From the NCBI GenBank assembly GCA_963795335.1, contig CAWCHI010000017.1:1-64000 (forward strand): DNA of 64,000 nt. Reading direction: 5' to 3'. Of the stretch, positions 17,460-26,417 are shown in pieces. The stretch is from Trebonia sp963795335. GTDB lineage: Bacteria > Actinomycetota > Actinomycetes > Streptosporangiales > Streptosporangiaceae. A program made the translations under genes and the position numbers. Every line of letters starts with the position of its first letter. Positions within the stretch are counted from its first letter, which is position 1. The notes beneath the pieces are model-generated. The model was not told the DNA's origin and did not search any database. It saw only the letters and a list, made by a program, of their open reading frames with translations.

Positions 17460-20065
17460 ATGCAGGCGACACCGAGTGCACCCACCGTCGAGCACCACCG
17501 GGAGCCGCTGGGCCTCGGTGAGCGGCGCCCCCGCTTGTCCTGGACGGTGTCGGCGCCGCCGCAGTGGCGGCAAGGCGGGTACGAGATCGAGCTGGCCCGC
17601 GACGGCGGCACCAGCCTCACCCGGGTCGAACTCGGGTGACCAGGTGCTGGTCCCCTGGCCTGGCGAGCCGTTGCACTCGCGCGAGCGGGTCACTGCCCGG
17701 GTCCGCGTCGCGGGCGAGGGGGGCGGTCTCGGCCCGTGGGGACCGCCCGTCACCCTCGAAGCCGGCCTGCTGGACCCGGCTGACTGGGTGGCCCGGCCAG
17801 CCGGCGCGAACTGGCCCGAGGACCCCGGCTCCGACGACCGCCGCCCCGCCCTCGTCCGGCACGAGTTCCACCTGGCCGGCGCGCCGGTCAGCGCCCGGCT
17901 CTATGCTTCCGCCCACGGCCTGTACGAGGCGGAGATCAACGGCAGGCGGGTGGGCGACGACGCGATGTCGCCCGGCTGGACCGCTTACAACCAGCGGCTG
18001 CGCTATTACACCTACGACGTGACGTCCTTCCTGCGGGCGGGGCCCAACGCCATTGGCGCCTGGCTGGGCGACGGCTGGTACCGGGGGCGGCTGGGCTGGC
18101 GCGGTGGCTTCCGCAACATCTTCGGGACCGACTTGTCGTTCATCGGCCAGCTCGAAGTGCGCCTGGCCGACGGGCGGAGCCAGGTCATCGCCACCGACGG
18201 CGACTGGCAGGCGGCGCCCGGCCCGATCATCCGGGCCGGCAACTACGACGGCGAGCGCTACGACGCCCGTGAGGAACAGCCTGGCTGGTCGCTCCCGGGC
18301 TTCTCGGGACCCGGGTGGACCCGGGCCCAGGTCCGTCACCGCGACCCGGCCACGCTGGTCGCGCCGGCGGGCCCGCCGGTGCGCTGCACCGAGGAAGTCG
18401 CGGTGGCGCAGGTGCTGACGTCGCCGAGCGGCCGGCAGATCCTCGACTTCGGCCAGAACCTGGTCGGCCGGCTCCGCATCAGGCTGCGGGGCGAGCGCGG
18501 GTCGGTCGTCACCGTGCGCACGGCCGAGGTGCTGCAAGGCGGGGAGATCTTCACCCGCAGCCTGCGCACCGCCGAGTCGGCCGACAGCTACGTGCTCGCC
18601 GGGCGTGAGACCGAGGAGTGGGAGCCGCGGTTCACCTTCCACGGTTTCCGCTACGCGCAGGTCGACGGCTGGCCGGGCGATCTCGCCGCGGCCGCGGCCG
18701 CCGGCGACGTGACCGCCCGGGTCTATCACACCGACATGCGCCGCACTGGCTGGTTCGAGTGTTCCGACCCGCTGCTGAACCGGCTGCACGAGAACATCGT
18801 GTGGAGCATGCGGGGCAACTTCCTCGACATCCCGACCGACTGCCCCCAGCGCGACGAGCGTGTCGGCTGGACCGGCGACATCCAGGTCTTCGCGCCCACG
18901 GCCAGCTTCCTGTTCGATTGCGGCGGGATGCTCACCTCCTGGCTGGCCGACCTGGCCGCCGAGCAGCTGCCGGACGGGACCGTTCCCTGGTACGTGCCGG
19001 TCATCCCGGCCCATGCGATGTGGACGCCGCTCCGCCCCGGCGCCGCCTGGGGGGACGCCGCCGTCCTGGTCCCCTGGACGCTGTACCAGCGGCTTCGGGG
19101 ACACCGGGGTGCTGAGCGCCCAGTTCGACAGCGCCCGCCGCTGGGTCGACCTGGTGGCCCGCCTGGCGGGCCCGGGCCGCGTCTGGGACGAGGGCTTCCA
19201 GCTCGGGGACTGGCTCGACCCGGACGCGCCGCCCGGGGACCCGGCCGACGCCAAGACCGACCGGCATCTGGTCGCGACGGCCTACTTCGGGTGGTCGGCG
19301 CGGCACGTCGGGGCGATGGCGGCGGTCCTCGGGCGGCCTGACGAGGCCAGGGACTACGCCCGGCTGGCGGATGAGGTCAGCGACGCCTTCACCGCCCGCT
19401 ACGCCACCGCCGAGGGCAAGCTGTCCAGCGACGCGGCGACCGCCTACGCCCTCGCCATTGTCTTCGGCCTGACCCCGGACGCGGGCGCCCGTGCGGCATA
19501 CGGTGACCGGCTGGCGGCGCTGGTGGAGGGGGCCGGATTCCGGGTGTCCACCGGCTTCGTGGGGACGCCGCTGATCGCCGACGCGCTGACCCTCACCGGG
19601 CATGCCGACGTCGCCTACCGGCTGCTGTGCGCGCGGGACTGCCCGTCCTGGTTGTACCCGGTGACGCAGGGGGCGACGACGATCTGGGAGAGGTGGGACA
19701 GCCTGCTGCCCGACGGCACGGTCAATCCCGGCCAGATGACTTCCTTCAACCACTACGCGCTCGGCTCCGTAGGTGACTGGATGCACCGCGTCGTGGCCGG
19801 ACTTGCCCCTGCCGCCCCGGGTTACCGCAAGATCTTGTTCCGGCCGCGCCCGGGAGGCGATCTCACCCACGCGTCGGCTGCGCACGAGTCGCCCTACGGG
19901 CGCGTCAGCATCGAGTGGCGTCTCGACGGCGGCCGCCTCGACGTGTCGGCGGAGGTGCCCTCCGGCGCCTCCGCCGTCCTCGACCTGCCCGGCCAGCCCC
20001 CCCAGGCGCTAGGGCCCGGCCTGCACCACGCCACCGCCGAGGCCGCCGGCGCCCCGGCCTTGTAG
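17460..20065 (+). CDS. GH78 alpha-L-rhamnosidase, two frame breaks
   Basis: ATG 17460 starts MQATPSAPTVEHHREPLGLGERRPRLSW, the usual N-terminal domain of the family. Then come LYASAHGLYEAEINGRRVGDDAMSPGWTAYNQRLRYYTYDVTSFL and AIGAWLGDGWYRGRLG (carbohydrate-binding beta domain), and ILDFGQNLVGRLRIRL. The catalytic (alpha/alpha)6 barrel has NFLDIPTDCPQRDERVGWTGDIQVFAPTASFLFD, whose acidic DERxGWTGD block is the GH78 hallmark, and later GATTIWERWDSLLPDG and SFNHYALGSVGDWMHRVVAGL. The length of about 868 residues is normal. No signal peptide is seen, so it likely acts inside the cell on imported rhamnosides and supplies rhamnose to the rha operon. Breaks occur near 17632 and 19098 only. Confidence 0.92.
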
Positions 20066-20080
20066 CCCACCCCCGGTGGC

Positions 20081-20096
20081 CCGCCCGCGCGGGCGG
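20081..20096. terminator. Palindrome between convergent genes, possible terminator
   Basis: CCGCCCGCGCGGGCGG is a perfect 16-base palindrome in the 51-base gap between the convergent ends of the rhamnosidase and the SMP-30 gene. It is purely G/C and has no T-run, so the role is tentative. Confidence 0.35.
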
Positions 20097-20116
20097 ACAG
20101 GCGGGCGTGGCGGCGC

Positions 20117-20999
20117 TCAGCCCTGGCCCGGGCGCGGGGCGCCGCGGGTGGCGGTCTTGATCCGGTAGAGGCTGGTGGTGGCGGCGATGTAGAGCTCGTC
20201 GCCGCCAGGCCCGCCGAAGCAAAGGTTCCCGATCTTCTCCGGCACCGCCACGTGCTCAAGCAGCTCACCGCCGGGGGAGAAGACCCGTACCCCGTCGCCG
20301 GACGAGCTCCACAGCCGCCCCTCCTCATCGACGCGAAAGCCGTCGGGCCAGCCGGTCTCGATCTCGGCCAGCACCCGCCCGCCGGAGCAGGTCCCGTTCT
20401 CGACGTCATAGGCGCGGATATGGCGCGGCGCGGATTTGTCGCGCACCCAGCCGGTGTCCGAGACGTACAGGATCCGCTCGTCGGGGGAGAACGCGAGCCC
20501 GTTCGGCTCGACCATGTCGGTGATCACCGCGGTGAGCTGCCCCTGCTCCTCGTCGTAGCGGAAGACGTAGCAGCCGCCGTACTCCGGGTCGGCCAGGCGG
20601 CCCTCGCGGGTGGAGATGATGCCGTAGGGCGGATCGGTGAACCAGATCGACCGGTCAGCGGCCACCACCACATCGTTGGGCGAGTTGAGGCGCTTGCCCT
20701 GCCAGCGGTCGACCACGATGGTGACCGCCCCGCCGCGGTCGCGTTCGACCGCCCGGCGCCCGTGCGAGCACTGCACCACGTCGCCGTCCGCGTCGAGCGT
20801 GCGCCCGTTGGCGAACTCGGCGTCCTCGCGGTAGACGACCGTCCGGTCGTCATCGGCGTAATACTGCATGATCCGGTTGTTGGGGATGTCGCTCCAGCGC
20901 AGCGCGCGCAGGCCGGGCAGCCACACTGGCCCCTCCCCCCAAGCAGTGCCGGTGAACAGGCGTTCCAGCGACGCGGCGGGGGCGAGAAGTGGCGGCATG
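20117..20999 (-). CDS. SMP-30/gluconolactonase-family lactonase
   Basis: ATG 20999 is chosen because GAGGAAGG lies just upstream; an upstream ATG in frame has no such site. The protein (about 294 residues) is a six-bladed propeller. GTAWGEGPVWLPGLRALRWSDIPNNRIMQYYADD carries the first metal-binding Glu of EGPVW. NGRTLDADGDVVQCSHGRRAVERD, KRLNSPNDVVVAADRSIWFTDPPYGI (the NDV and Asp ligands), EPNGLAFSPDERILYVSDTG and GWPDGFRVDEEGRLWSSSGDGVRVFSPGGELL are all standard. It would hydrolyse an aldonolactone to the free acid. With an operator at 21035-21048 in front of it, it belongs to the island regulon; apionolactone is the substrate suggested by context. Confidence 0.85.
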
Positions 21000-21034
21000 A
21001 CGGGACCTTCCTCGGGGCCAGGGTGTCGCGCAGG

Positions 21035-21048
21035 TTGAAGCGATTCAA
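21035..21048. promoter_or_regulatory. Best operator copy, upstream of the SMP-30 lactonase gene
   Basis: TTGAAGCGATTCAA, extended to GGTTGAAGCGATTCAACC (21033-21050), has perfect seven-base arms around a four-base centre. It defines the consensus used for the other six sites. It lies about 35 bases before the start of the minus-strand lactonase gene. Confidence 0.75.
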
Positions 21049-21200
21049 CCATAGCTCGCTGACGTTCCCCGCGGTCCATCGCCCGCTAAGGCGCGACGAC
21101 CAGCCGGGGGGCTGATCGCCGGAGACTGGACCTGGATGGGCGCGCCCACCGTGGTTCGGTTAGGCTCCGTGTCGCGCGAGCGCTTACCGCGGAGGGGACG

Positions 21201-22259
21201 ATGCAGACGCTGCTACCCGGGATCACCAGCAAGCGAGTGCCCACCACCCGGCTGACGACCGGGGTCCTGTCGGCTGATGCGGGCTACGGCCAGCCGGTGC
21301 TGTTCGTGCACGGCAACGTGTCGTCGTCGCTGTTCTGGCAGCCGGCCATGCTGGCCCTGCCGGCCGGCTACCGGCCGCTGGCGGCCGACCTGCGGGGCTT
21401 CGGCGACACCGACCCGGAACCAGTGGACGCCACCCGCGGGCTGCGCGACTACGCCGACGACCTGGCCGCCCTCATCGACGCGCTGGAGCTGGCGCCGGTG
21501 CACCTGGTCGGCTGGAGCATGGGCGGCGGGGTGCTGCTGCAGTACCTGGCCGACCGGCCCGCCACCCACGGGGCCGCCTCGGTCACCCTGGTCGCGCCGG
21601 TCTCACCGTTCGGCTTCGGCGGCACCATCGGGCCGCGGGGCGAGCTGTGCGACCCGGACGGGGCCGGGTCGGGCGGGGGATCGGTCAACCCCGACTTCGT
21701 CGCCCGGCTGGCGGCGGGCGACCGTAGTGCCGAGAGCCCCACCTCACCCCGGCAGGTGCTGCTCGCGCACTACGTGAAGCCGCCGTTCGAGCCGGCCGAG
21801 CTGGACATCTACGTCGAGTCGATGCTGTCGACCCGCGTCGGCGACGGCCACTACCCGGGCGACTTCCGTCCCGACCCGGGCTGGCCCGGCTTCGCCCCCG
21901 GTGACCGCGGGGTACTGAACACGATGGCGCCGACCCACTTCCGGATCGAGTCCCTGGCCGCGCTCGACCCCAAGCCGCCGGTGCTGTGGATCCGTGGGGC
22001 CGACGATGTGATCGTGTCCGACACCTCGCTCTACGACGTCGGCTACCTCGGCTCGATCGGTGCGATCCCGGACTGGCCGGGGGCCGAGGTGTGGCCCCCG
22101 CAGCCGATGGTGACCCAGACCCGCGGGCTGCTCCAGGGCTACGCGGCGGCGGGCGGCCGCTACCAGGAGATCGTCATCCAGGACTCGGGTCACGGCCCGC
22201 ACCTCGACCAGGCGGGCCAGTTCATGGGCGCGCTGACCGCTCACCTGGCCGCTCCCTGA
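21201..22259 (+). CDS. Alpha/beta hydrolase
   Basis: ATG 21201 follows GGAGGGG. The 352-residue protein has VLFVHGNVSSSLFWQPAM (oxyanion-hole HGN), LAADLRGFGDTDPEP, and LVGWSMGGGVLLQYLA with the nucleophile Ser at about residue 106 in GWSMGG. PPVLWIRGADDVIVSD (acid residue) and IVIQDSGHGPHLDQ (catalytic His) follow. There is no signal peptide. It stands at the edge of the sugar island, just beyond the divergent lactonase gene, and could remove acyl or aryl groups from plant glycosides, but no operator is seen directly before it, so membership is uncertain. The downstream gap (22260-22356) contains short degenerate repeats of a CGGCCTGACTGGCCCC type and no gene. Confidence 0.85.
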   Translation: MQTLLPGITSKRVPTTRLTTGVLSADAGYGQPVLFVHGNVSSSLFWQPAMLALPAGYRPLAADLRGFGDTDPEPVDATRGLRDYADDLAALIDALELAPVHLVGWSMGGGVLLQYLADRPATHGAASVTLVAPVSPFGFGGTIGPRGELCDPDGAGSGGGSVNPDFVARLAAGDRSAESPTSPRQVLLAHYVKPPFEPAELDIYVESMLSTRVGDGHYPGDFRPDPGWPGFAPGDRGVLNTMAPTHFRIESLAALDPKPPVLWIRGADDVIVSDTSLYDVGYLGSIGAIPDWPGAEVWPPQPMVTQTRGLLQGYAAAGGRYQEIVIQDSGHGPHLDQAGQFMGALTAHLAAP

Positions 22260-22356
22260 CTGGCCCCCCGCCTGATTGCCCTCCGGCCTGACTGGCCCCC
22301 TCCGGCCTTGAGTGCCCCGGCCTGAGCGGCCGCGCACCCGCCGTGACCCGTGCGCG

Positions 22357-23412
22357 TCACGGCAGCATCAGGTGCACGTCGCCGAACTCGTGCCAGAGAT
22401 ATCCCTGGGCCAGCGCCTCGTCGTAGCACCGCGCCAGCAGGTCGCGGTCGTGGAAGGCGGCCAGCATCCGCAGGTGCGACGAGCGCGGCTCGTGCAGCCC
22501 GCTCAGCAGCCCGTCCACTGCCCGCACCCCGGTTTCCGGGGTCACCACGTGGCTGGTCCACCCGGCCCGGGCGCTCACCGTGACGTCCGGCCGGCCCAGG
22601 CTGGACGGCTCGATCACCGCCGACTCAAGCGCCCGCACCACCGTCGTGCCGGCCGCGATCACCCGGCCGCCGTCGCGGCGGGTCAGGTTGACCAGCCGGG
22701 CGGTCGCCGGCGGGACCTCGAACCACTCGGGATACGGGTCCTCGCCCGCCTCCAGCGACGAGACCCCGCAGTGCAGCGTGACCGGGGCGATCGCCACCCC
22801 GCGGGTCACCAGGGCGGTCACCGCCTGGCCGGTGAACGGCCGGGCCGCGCTCGGCATCTCCGCACTGCCGGGGGTGGTGCCGAACACGGTCTGGTAGGCG
22901 GCCAGCGGCCACTGCCCGCCGGCCGCATAGGAGTAGCGGACCGGGAAGCCGTGGCGCAGCAGGTAGGGCACGACCGCGACCGAGGCGCGGACCCGCCACA
23001 GCCGGGCGGTGGCCGGGCCAAGCACCCGCAGCGTGACTCCCCCGGGGAGGGCGATGACCGGCGGGGGAACCACGCCCTCGTTCGGGAGGCTGGTTTTGCC
23101 CGAGACCCGGCGGAACTCGGCCAGCCACGCCCCGTCCGGCTGCTGCCCCGAGAAGTGCACCTCCGTTTCGCCTGCGCGGACCGCGGCCGGCAGCGTCCGG
23201 GATGTGTTGACCACCAGCAGGTCCCCCGGATGCAGCAGCGACGGGAGGCTGGGGAAGTGGTGATGGGTCACCGTGCCGGCCCGCGCCCGGCTCACCATCA
23301 GCCGCACGTCGTCGCGGCCGAGGCCGCGCACCTCGGGCGGCTCGGTTGCCTCCAGCACCGGGGGCAGGTCGAAGTCGATCAGGGACGGGTCAGGCGTCAG
23401 CGTCGCTGTCAC
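22357..23412 (-). CDS. queA: S-adenosylmethionine:tRNA ribosyltransferase-isomerase (QueA) family protein
   Basis: An intact 351-residue protein, ATG 23412. QueA blocks include LPSLLHPGDLLVVNTSRTLPAA, TARLWRVRA, YSYAAGGQWPLAAYQTVFGTTPGSAEMPSAARPFT, GVAIAPVTLHCGVSSLEAGEDPYPEWFEVPPATARLVN, RVIAAGTTVVRALESAV and TSHVVTPETGVRAVDGLLSGLHEPRSSHLRMLAAF. QueA makes epoxyqueuosine in tRNA. The family motif for substrate handling is present, but spacing is looser than in the classical enzymes. No other queuosine gene is nearby, so the physiological role in this organism is open. Its start overlaps the end of the SDR gene by four bases. Confidence 0.8.
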   Translation of the reverse strand: MTATLTPDPSLIDFDLPPVLEATEPPEVRGLGRDDVRLMVSRARAGTVTHHHFPSLPSLLHPGDLLVVNTSRTLPAAVRAGETEVHFSGQQPDGAWLAEFRRVSGKTSLPNEGVVPPPVIALPGGVTLRVLGPATARLWRVRASVAVVPYLLRHGFPVRYSYAAGGQWPLAAYQTVFGTTPGSAEMPSAARPFTGQAVTALVTRGVAIAPVTLHCGVSSLEAGEDPYPEWFEVPPATARLVNLTRRDGGRVIAAGTTVVRALESAVIEPSSLGRPDVTVSARAGWTSHVVTPETGVRAVDGLLSGLHEPRSSHLRMLAAFHDRDLLARCYDEALAQGYLWHEFGDVHLMLP

Positions 23413-24104
23413 AGCAGTTCTCCGATCTGGTAGCGGCCGCTCGGCCGCCGCTGGGTGATGAGCTTGACCAGGCCCGGCGCGACCGTCTCGGGTTCGGGGC
23501 GGTCGGAGATGTCCTCACCCGGGAAGGCCGCCTGGTGCATCTCGGTGCGCAGGTCGCCTGGGTCGGCCGACCACACCCGGACGGCCGGCTCCTCCGCCGC
23601 CAGCACGGCCGAGACCTGGTCGAGGGCGGCCTTGGTGGCGCCGTAGCCGCCCCAGCCTTCGTAGGGCTCGACGGCGGCGTCGGAGGTGAGGTTGAGGACC
23701 GCCCCGCCGCCCGCCCGCAGGGCCGGCAGCAGCAGCTGGGTCAGCGCCAGGGGGGCGATGACGTTGGCCTCGAACGCGTCCCTGAGCTCACCGAGGGGGT
23801 AGTCGGCCAGCGCCGGGAGCGGGGCCGCGCCGAGGGTGCCCGCGTTGTTCACCAGCAGGGTGAGGCGGCCGCCGCCCGGCCCCGGTTGCACCGCCCGCGC
23901 GAGGGCCGCCCGGTGGTCCGGGTCGGTGATGTCGCCCGCGATGACGGTCGCGGGCAGGCCGGCCAGGGCGACCGCGAGTGCATCGCCGTCGCGCGCGTCG
24001 GCGACGACGTGCCATCCCTCGGCCGCCAGGGCCCGGGCGAGGGCGCGGCCCAGGCCGCGGGACGCGCCGGTGATGATTGCCGTTTGCTGTTCCATGCCTG
24101 GCAA
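23409..24104 (-). CDS. Short-chain dehydrogenase/reductase
   Basis: The 231-residue protein has TAIITGASRGLGRALARALAAEGW (TGxxxGxG loop), NNAGTLG, GGAVLNLTSDAAVEPYEGWGGYGATKAALDQ (Ser and YxxxK both present) and DPGDLRTEMHQAAFPGEDISDRPEPETVAP. The ending suggests the carbonyl-reductase type of classical SDR. The start could be ATG 24104 or ATG 24095 (MEQQTAI). It is translationally coupled to the downstream queA-like gene, an arrangement that suggests a joint function. The substrate is unknown. Confidence 0.85.
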   Translation of the reverse strand: MPGMEQQTAIITGASRGLGRALARALAAEGWHVVADARDGDALAVALAGLPATVIAGDITDPDHRAALARAVQPGPGGGRLTLLVNNAGTLGAAPLPALADYPLGELRDAFEANVIAPLALTQLLLPALRAGGGAVLNLTSDAAVEPYEGWGGYGATKAALDQVSAVLAAEEPAVRVWSADPGDLRTEMHQAAFPGEDISDRPEPETVAPGLVKLITQRRPSGRYQIGELL

Positions 24105-24189
24105 CGTACGTTTGCCGCCCGGGCCACCGCATCGGCCGCCGGGCGGGCCGGCTCTCGTCCGATGGTCCTAGGACCGCTGGCCGGCCCCG

Positions 24190-25343
24190 GTGGCGGAATC
24201 GGCGGTAGCGTTCTGTTCATGGCGGAGTGCCTGGATGACCTGGATGAAGTTGTCGCTGGTGAGCCGGGCGGTGCTGGCCGTCTCCCGGCAGATGCCGGTG
24301 CACCAGGTGCTGCAGGTGATCGTCGACTCGGCCCGGACGGTGGCCGGCGCCCGCATCGCGGCGCTGGGGGTGCCGGACGACGGCGGCTCGTTCGGCGAGT
24401 TCGTGGTGTCCGGGCTGACCGAGGCCCAGCAGCGGGCGATCGGGGCGCTGCCCCGCCAGCACGGGATGCTGGCCGAGCTGCTGCGCGGCGGCCGGCCTGA
24501 GCGGCTGCCGGACATCACCGCCGACCCGCGGTTCGGCGGCTGGCTGCCGCACGCGCACCCGCCGATGGGCGCCTTCCTCGGCGTCCCGGTGCTGGGCGGC
24601 GACCAGGTGCTCGGCATCATCTTCGCGGCCGACAAGACCGCCGGGGGCGAGTTCACCCCGCGCGATGAGGAACTGCTGACGCTGTTCGCCGCGCACGCGG
24701 CGATCGCGCTGACCAACGCCCGGCTGCACGCCGACAGCCGCGAGCTGTCGGCCGCCGAGGAGCGGGCCCGGCTCGCCCGCGAGCTGCATGACGCGGTCTC
24801 GCAGAAGCTGTTCTCGGTCCGGGCCCACGCCCGCGCGGCCGCGGTGCTGGCCGAGCGGGACCCGGCCCGGGCCGCGGCCAGCATGGCGGCGGTATCGGAG
24901 CTGGCCGCCGAGGCGCAGGCGGAGCTCCGGGCGATCATCGAGGGGCTGGCCCCGCCCGCGCTTGACGGCCTCGTCACGTCGCTGCGGCGGTACGCTGACC
25001 TGGCCGGGCGGGCGCACGGGGTGCCGGTGACGGTGACCGGGCCGCCGCTGCCGCCGCTGACGGCCGCGACCGAGCAGGCGGTCTACCGGGTGGCCCAGGA
25101 GGCGCTGCACAACGCCCTCCGGCACGCAGGCGCCCGGCAGGTGATGCTCGCGGTCAGCGCGCTGCCGCCGGGGATCGTGCTCACGGTGACCGACGACGGG
25201 GCCGGCTCGACCCGCCGGCCGCCGGCCGCGGGCTCGGGCTGGCCTCGATGCGGGAGCGGGCGGCCGCGGCGGGCGGCACCGTCGCGGTCGAGTCGGCCCC
25301 GGGCCAGGGCACCACCGTGCGGCTGGAGGTGCCGCTGCGGTGA
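24190..25343 (+). CDS. GAF-domain sensor histidine kinase (NarX/DegS type), one frame break
   Basis: GTG 24190 is the furthest upstream in-frame start; GTG 24271 or so is an alternative. After a short N-terminus a GAF domain (about residues 25-175) contains PPMGAFLGVPVLGGDQVLGIIFAADKTAGGEFT. The dimerisation helix ARLARELHDAVSQKLFSVRAHA carries the phospho-accepting His (about residue 200). The ATPase part has EQAVYRVAQEALHNALRHAGARQV (N box) and, after a break near 25225, GLGLASMRERAAAAGGTVAVESAPGQGTTVRLEVPLR (G box). No membrane segment is seen, so sensing is cytoplasmic. It is coupled to the response regulator by a four-base overlap. Confidence 0.85.
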
Positions 25344-25969
25344 TCCGGGTGCTGATCGTCGACGACCACCCGGTCGTCCGCCAGGGCCTCGTCGCGTTGC
25401 TCTCGGTCCAGGACGACATCGAGGTGGCGGGCGAGGCGGGCGACGGCCCGGCCGCGATCGCGCTGGCCGCCTCCGCCGCCCCCGACGTGGTGCTGCTCGA
25501 CCTGAAGCTGCCGGGGATGGATGGCATCGCCGTGCTCGGGGAGCTGGCGGGCCGTCACCGGGTGCTGGTGCTGACCAGCGCGACCGATGCGGCCTGGGCC
25601 GAGCGGGCGGTCAGGGGCGGCGCCTCCGGGGTGGTCTACAAGGACATCGACCCGGACGCGCTGGTGCGGGCGATCCGCTCCGTCCACGACGGGCACGTGC
25701 TGCTCGCGCTGGGCGCGGCGGCGTCACTGCGGGATGGCCCGGCAGGCCGGGACGGAACGCCGGGCCGGGACGGGGCGATGGACACCCTGACCCCGCGCGA
25801 GCGCGAGGTGCTCAGCCACCTCACTGAAGGCCGTTCCAACCGTGAGATCGCCCGCACGCTGGGCGTCGCCGAGAAGACGGTCAAGGCTCACGTCAGCGCG
25901 ATCCTGGCCAAGCTCGGGGTGCAGGACCGCACCCAGGCCGCCGTCCTCGCCGTCCGCCACGGCTCCTAA
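25340..25969 (+). CDS. NarL/FixJ-family response regulator
   Basis: GTG 25340 overlaps the kinase stop. The 209-residue protein has a receiver domain, IRVLIVDDHPVVRQGL with the acidic pair and VVLLDLKLPGMDG with the phospho-accepting Asp at about residue 54, then VLTSATDA and VYKDIDP with the conserved Thr/Ser and Lys. The C-terminal LuxR helix-turn-helix is LTPREREVLSHLTEGRSNREIARTLGVAEKTVKAHVSAILAKLGVQDRTQAAV. It is paired with the GAF kinase. Targets are unknown; the palindrome-rich gap directly downstream is a possible site. Confidence 0.92.
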   Translation: MIRVLIVDDHPVVRQGLVALLSVQDDIEVAGEAGDGPAAIALAASAAPDVVLLDLKLPGMDGIAVLGELAGRHRVLVLTSATDAAWAERAVRGGASGVVYKDIDPDALVRAIRSVHDGHVLLALGAAASLRDGPAGRDGTPGRDGAMDTLTPREREVLSHLTEGRSNREIARTLGVAEKTVKAHVSAILAKLGVQDRTQAAVLAVRHGS

Positions 25970-26417
25970 CCGCCTCGCGCCACCCCTTGGGGCGGGAGAG
26001 CCGCACGTTGCTCGTAGGGCGGAAACTATCGGCAGGCCGGAAATTATTCGGTGTCCCAGCAACAATTGTTTCCCCTGTCCCCGGGACGGCCCGCCTGAGC
26101 CCCACGGCGAACCGAACAGAAATGACGAGGGTAAACGATTGTGGTCCCCGTGGTCGCAGCCGTGCGGGAACCGGCGGAGCGAGGCCCTCGGGCCGGGCAC
26201 TGAGCCCGCGCTCGCAGGGCCTCGTCCATGCACCCCCGGGGCCCGAACGGGGGCTTGCGATGACCGGCCCTGACCAGCGGTGACCTCCCGTCTGGCGGCA
26301 GTCCCGGCCGTCCGGGGCCTCTTGCCGGAAGTAACTCACCTGTAATACTTTGAGGCCACTTGAGGTCGTGCGGCGCGACAGCAGGCTGCCCACCTGTCCG
26401 AGGGGAGTGGTCCCGCG
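25970..26417. promoter_or_regulatory. Gap upstream of the double LysR gene with palindromic elements
   Basis: No convincing gene is present. Around 26006-26050 occur CGGAAACTATCGG and CGGAAATTATTCGG. They are followed by AGCAACAATTGTTTCC (26058-26073), whose core AACAATTGTT is a perfect palindrome. The same 16 bases recur at 53976-53991. GTAAACGATTGTGG near 26130 resembles half of an island operator. The gap is markedly more AT-rich than the coding DNA around it. LysR proteins usually bind next to their own gene, so this is the natural place for their operator. Confidence 0.5.
26058..26073. repeat. 16-base element shared with the peroxiredoxin upstream region
   Basis: AGCAACAATTGTTTCC is identical to 53976-53991. 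Both copies lie in intergenic DNA and both are flanked by GGAAA-type motifs. Chance repetition of 16 AT-rich bases in such GC-rich DNA is unlikely. Confidence 0.6.

Noticed and set aside
26120..26136. Eighth island operator (GTAAACGATTGTGG)
   Set aside because: Only about half of the palindrome matches, and it lies 5 kb outside the island before unrelated genes.
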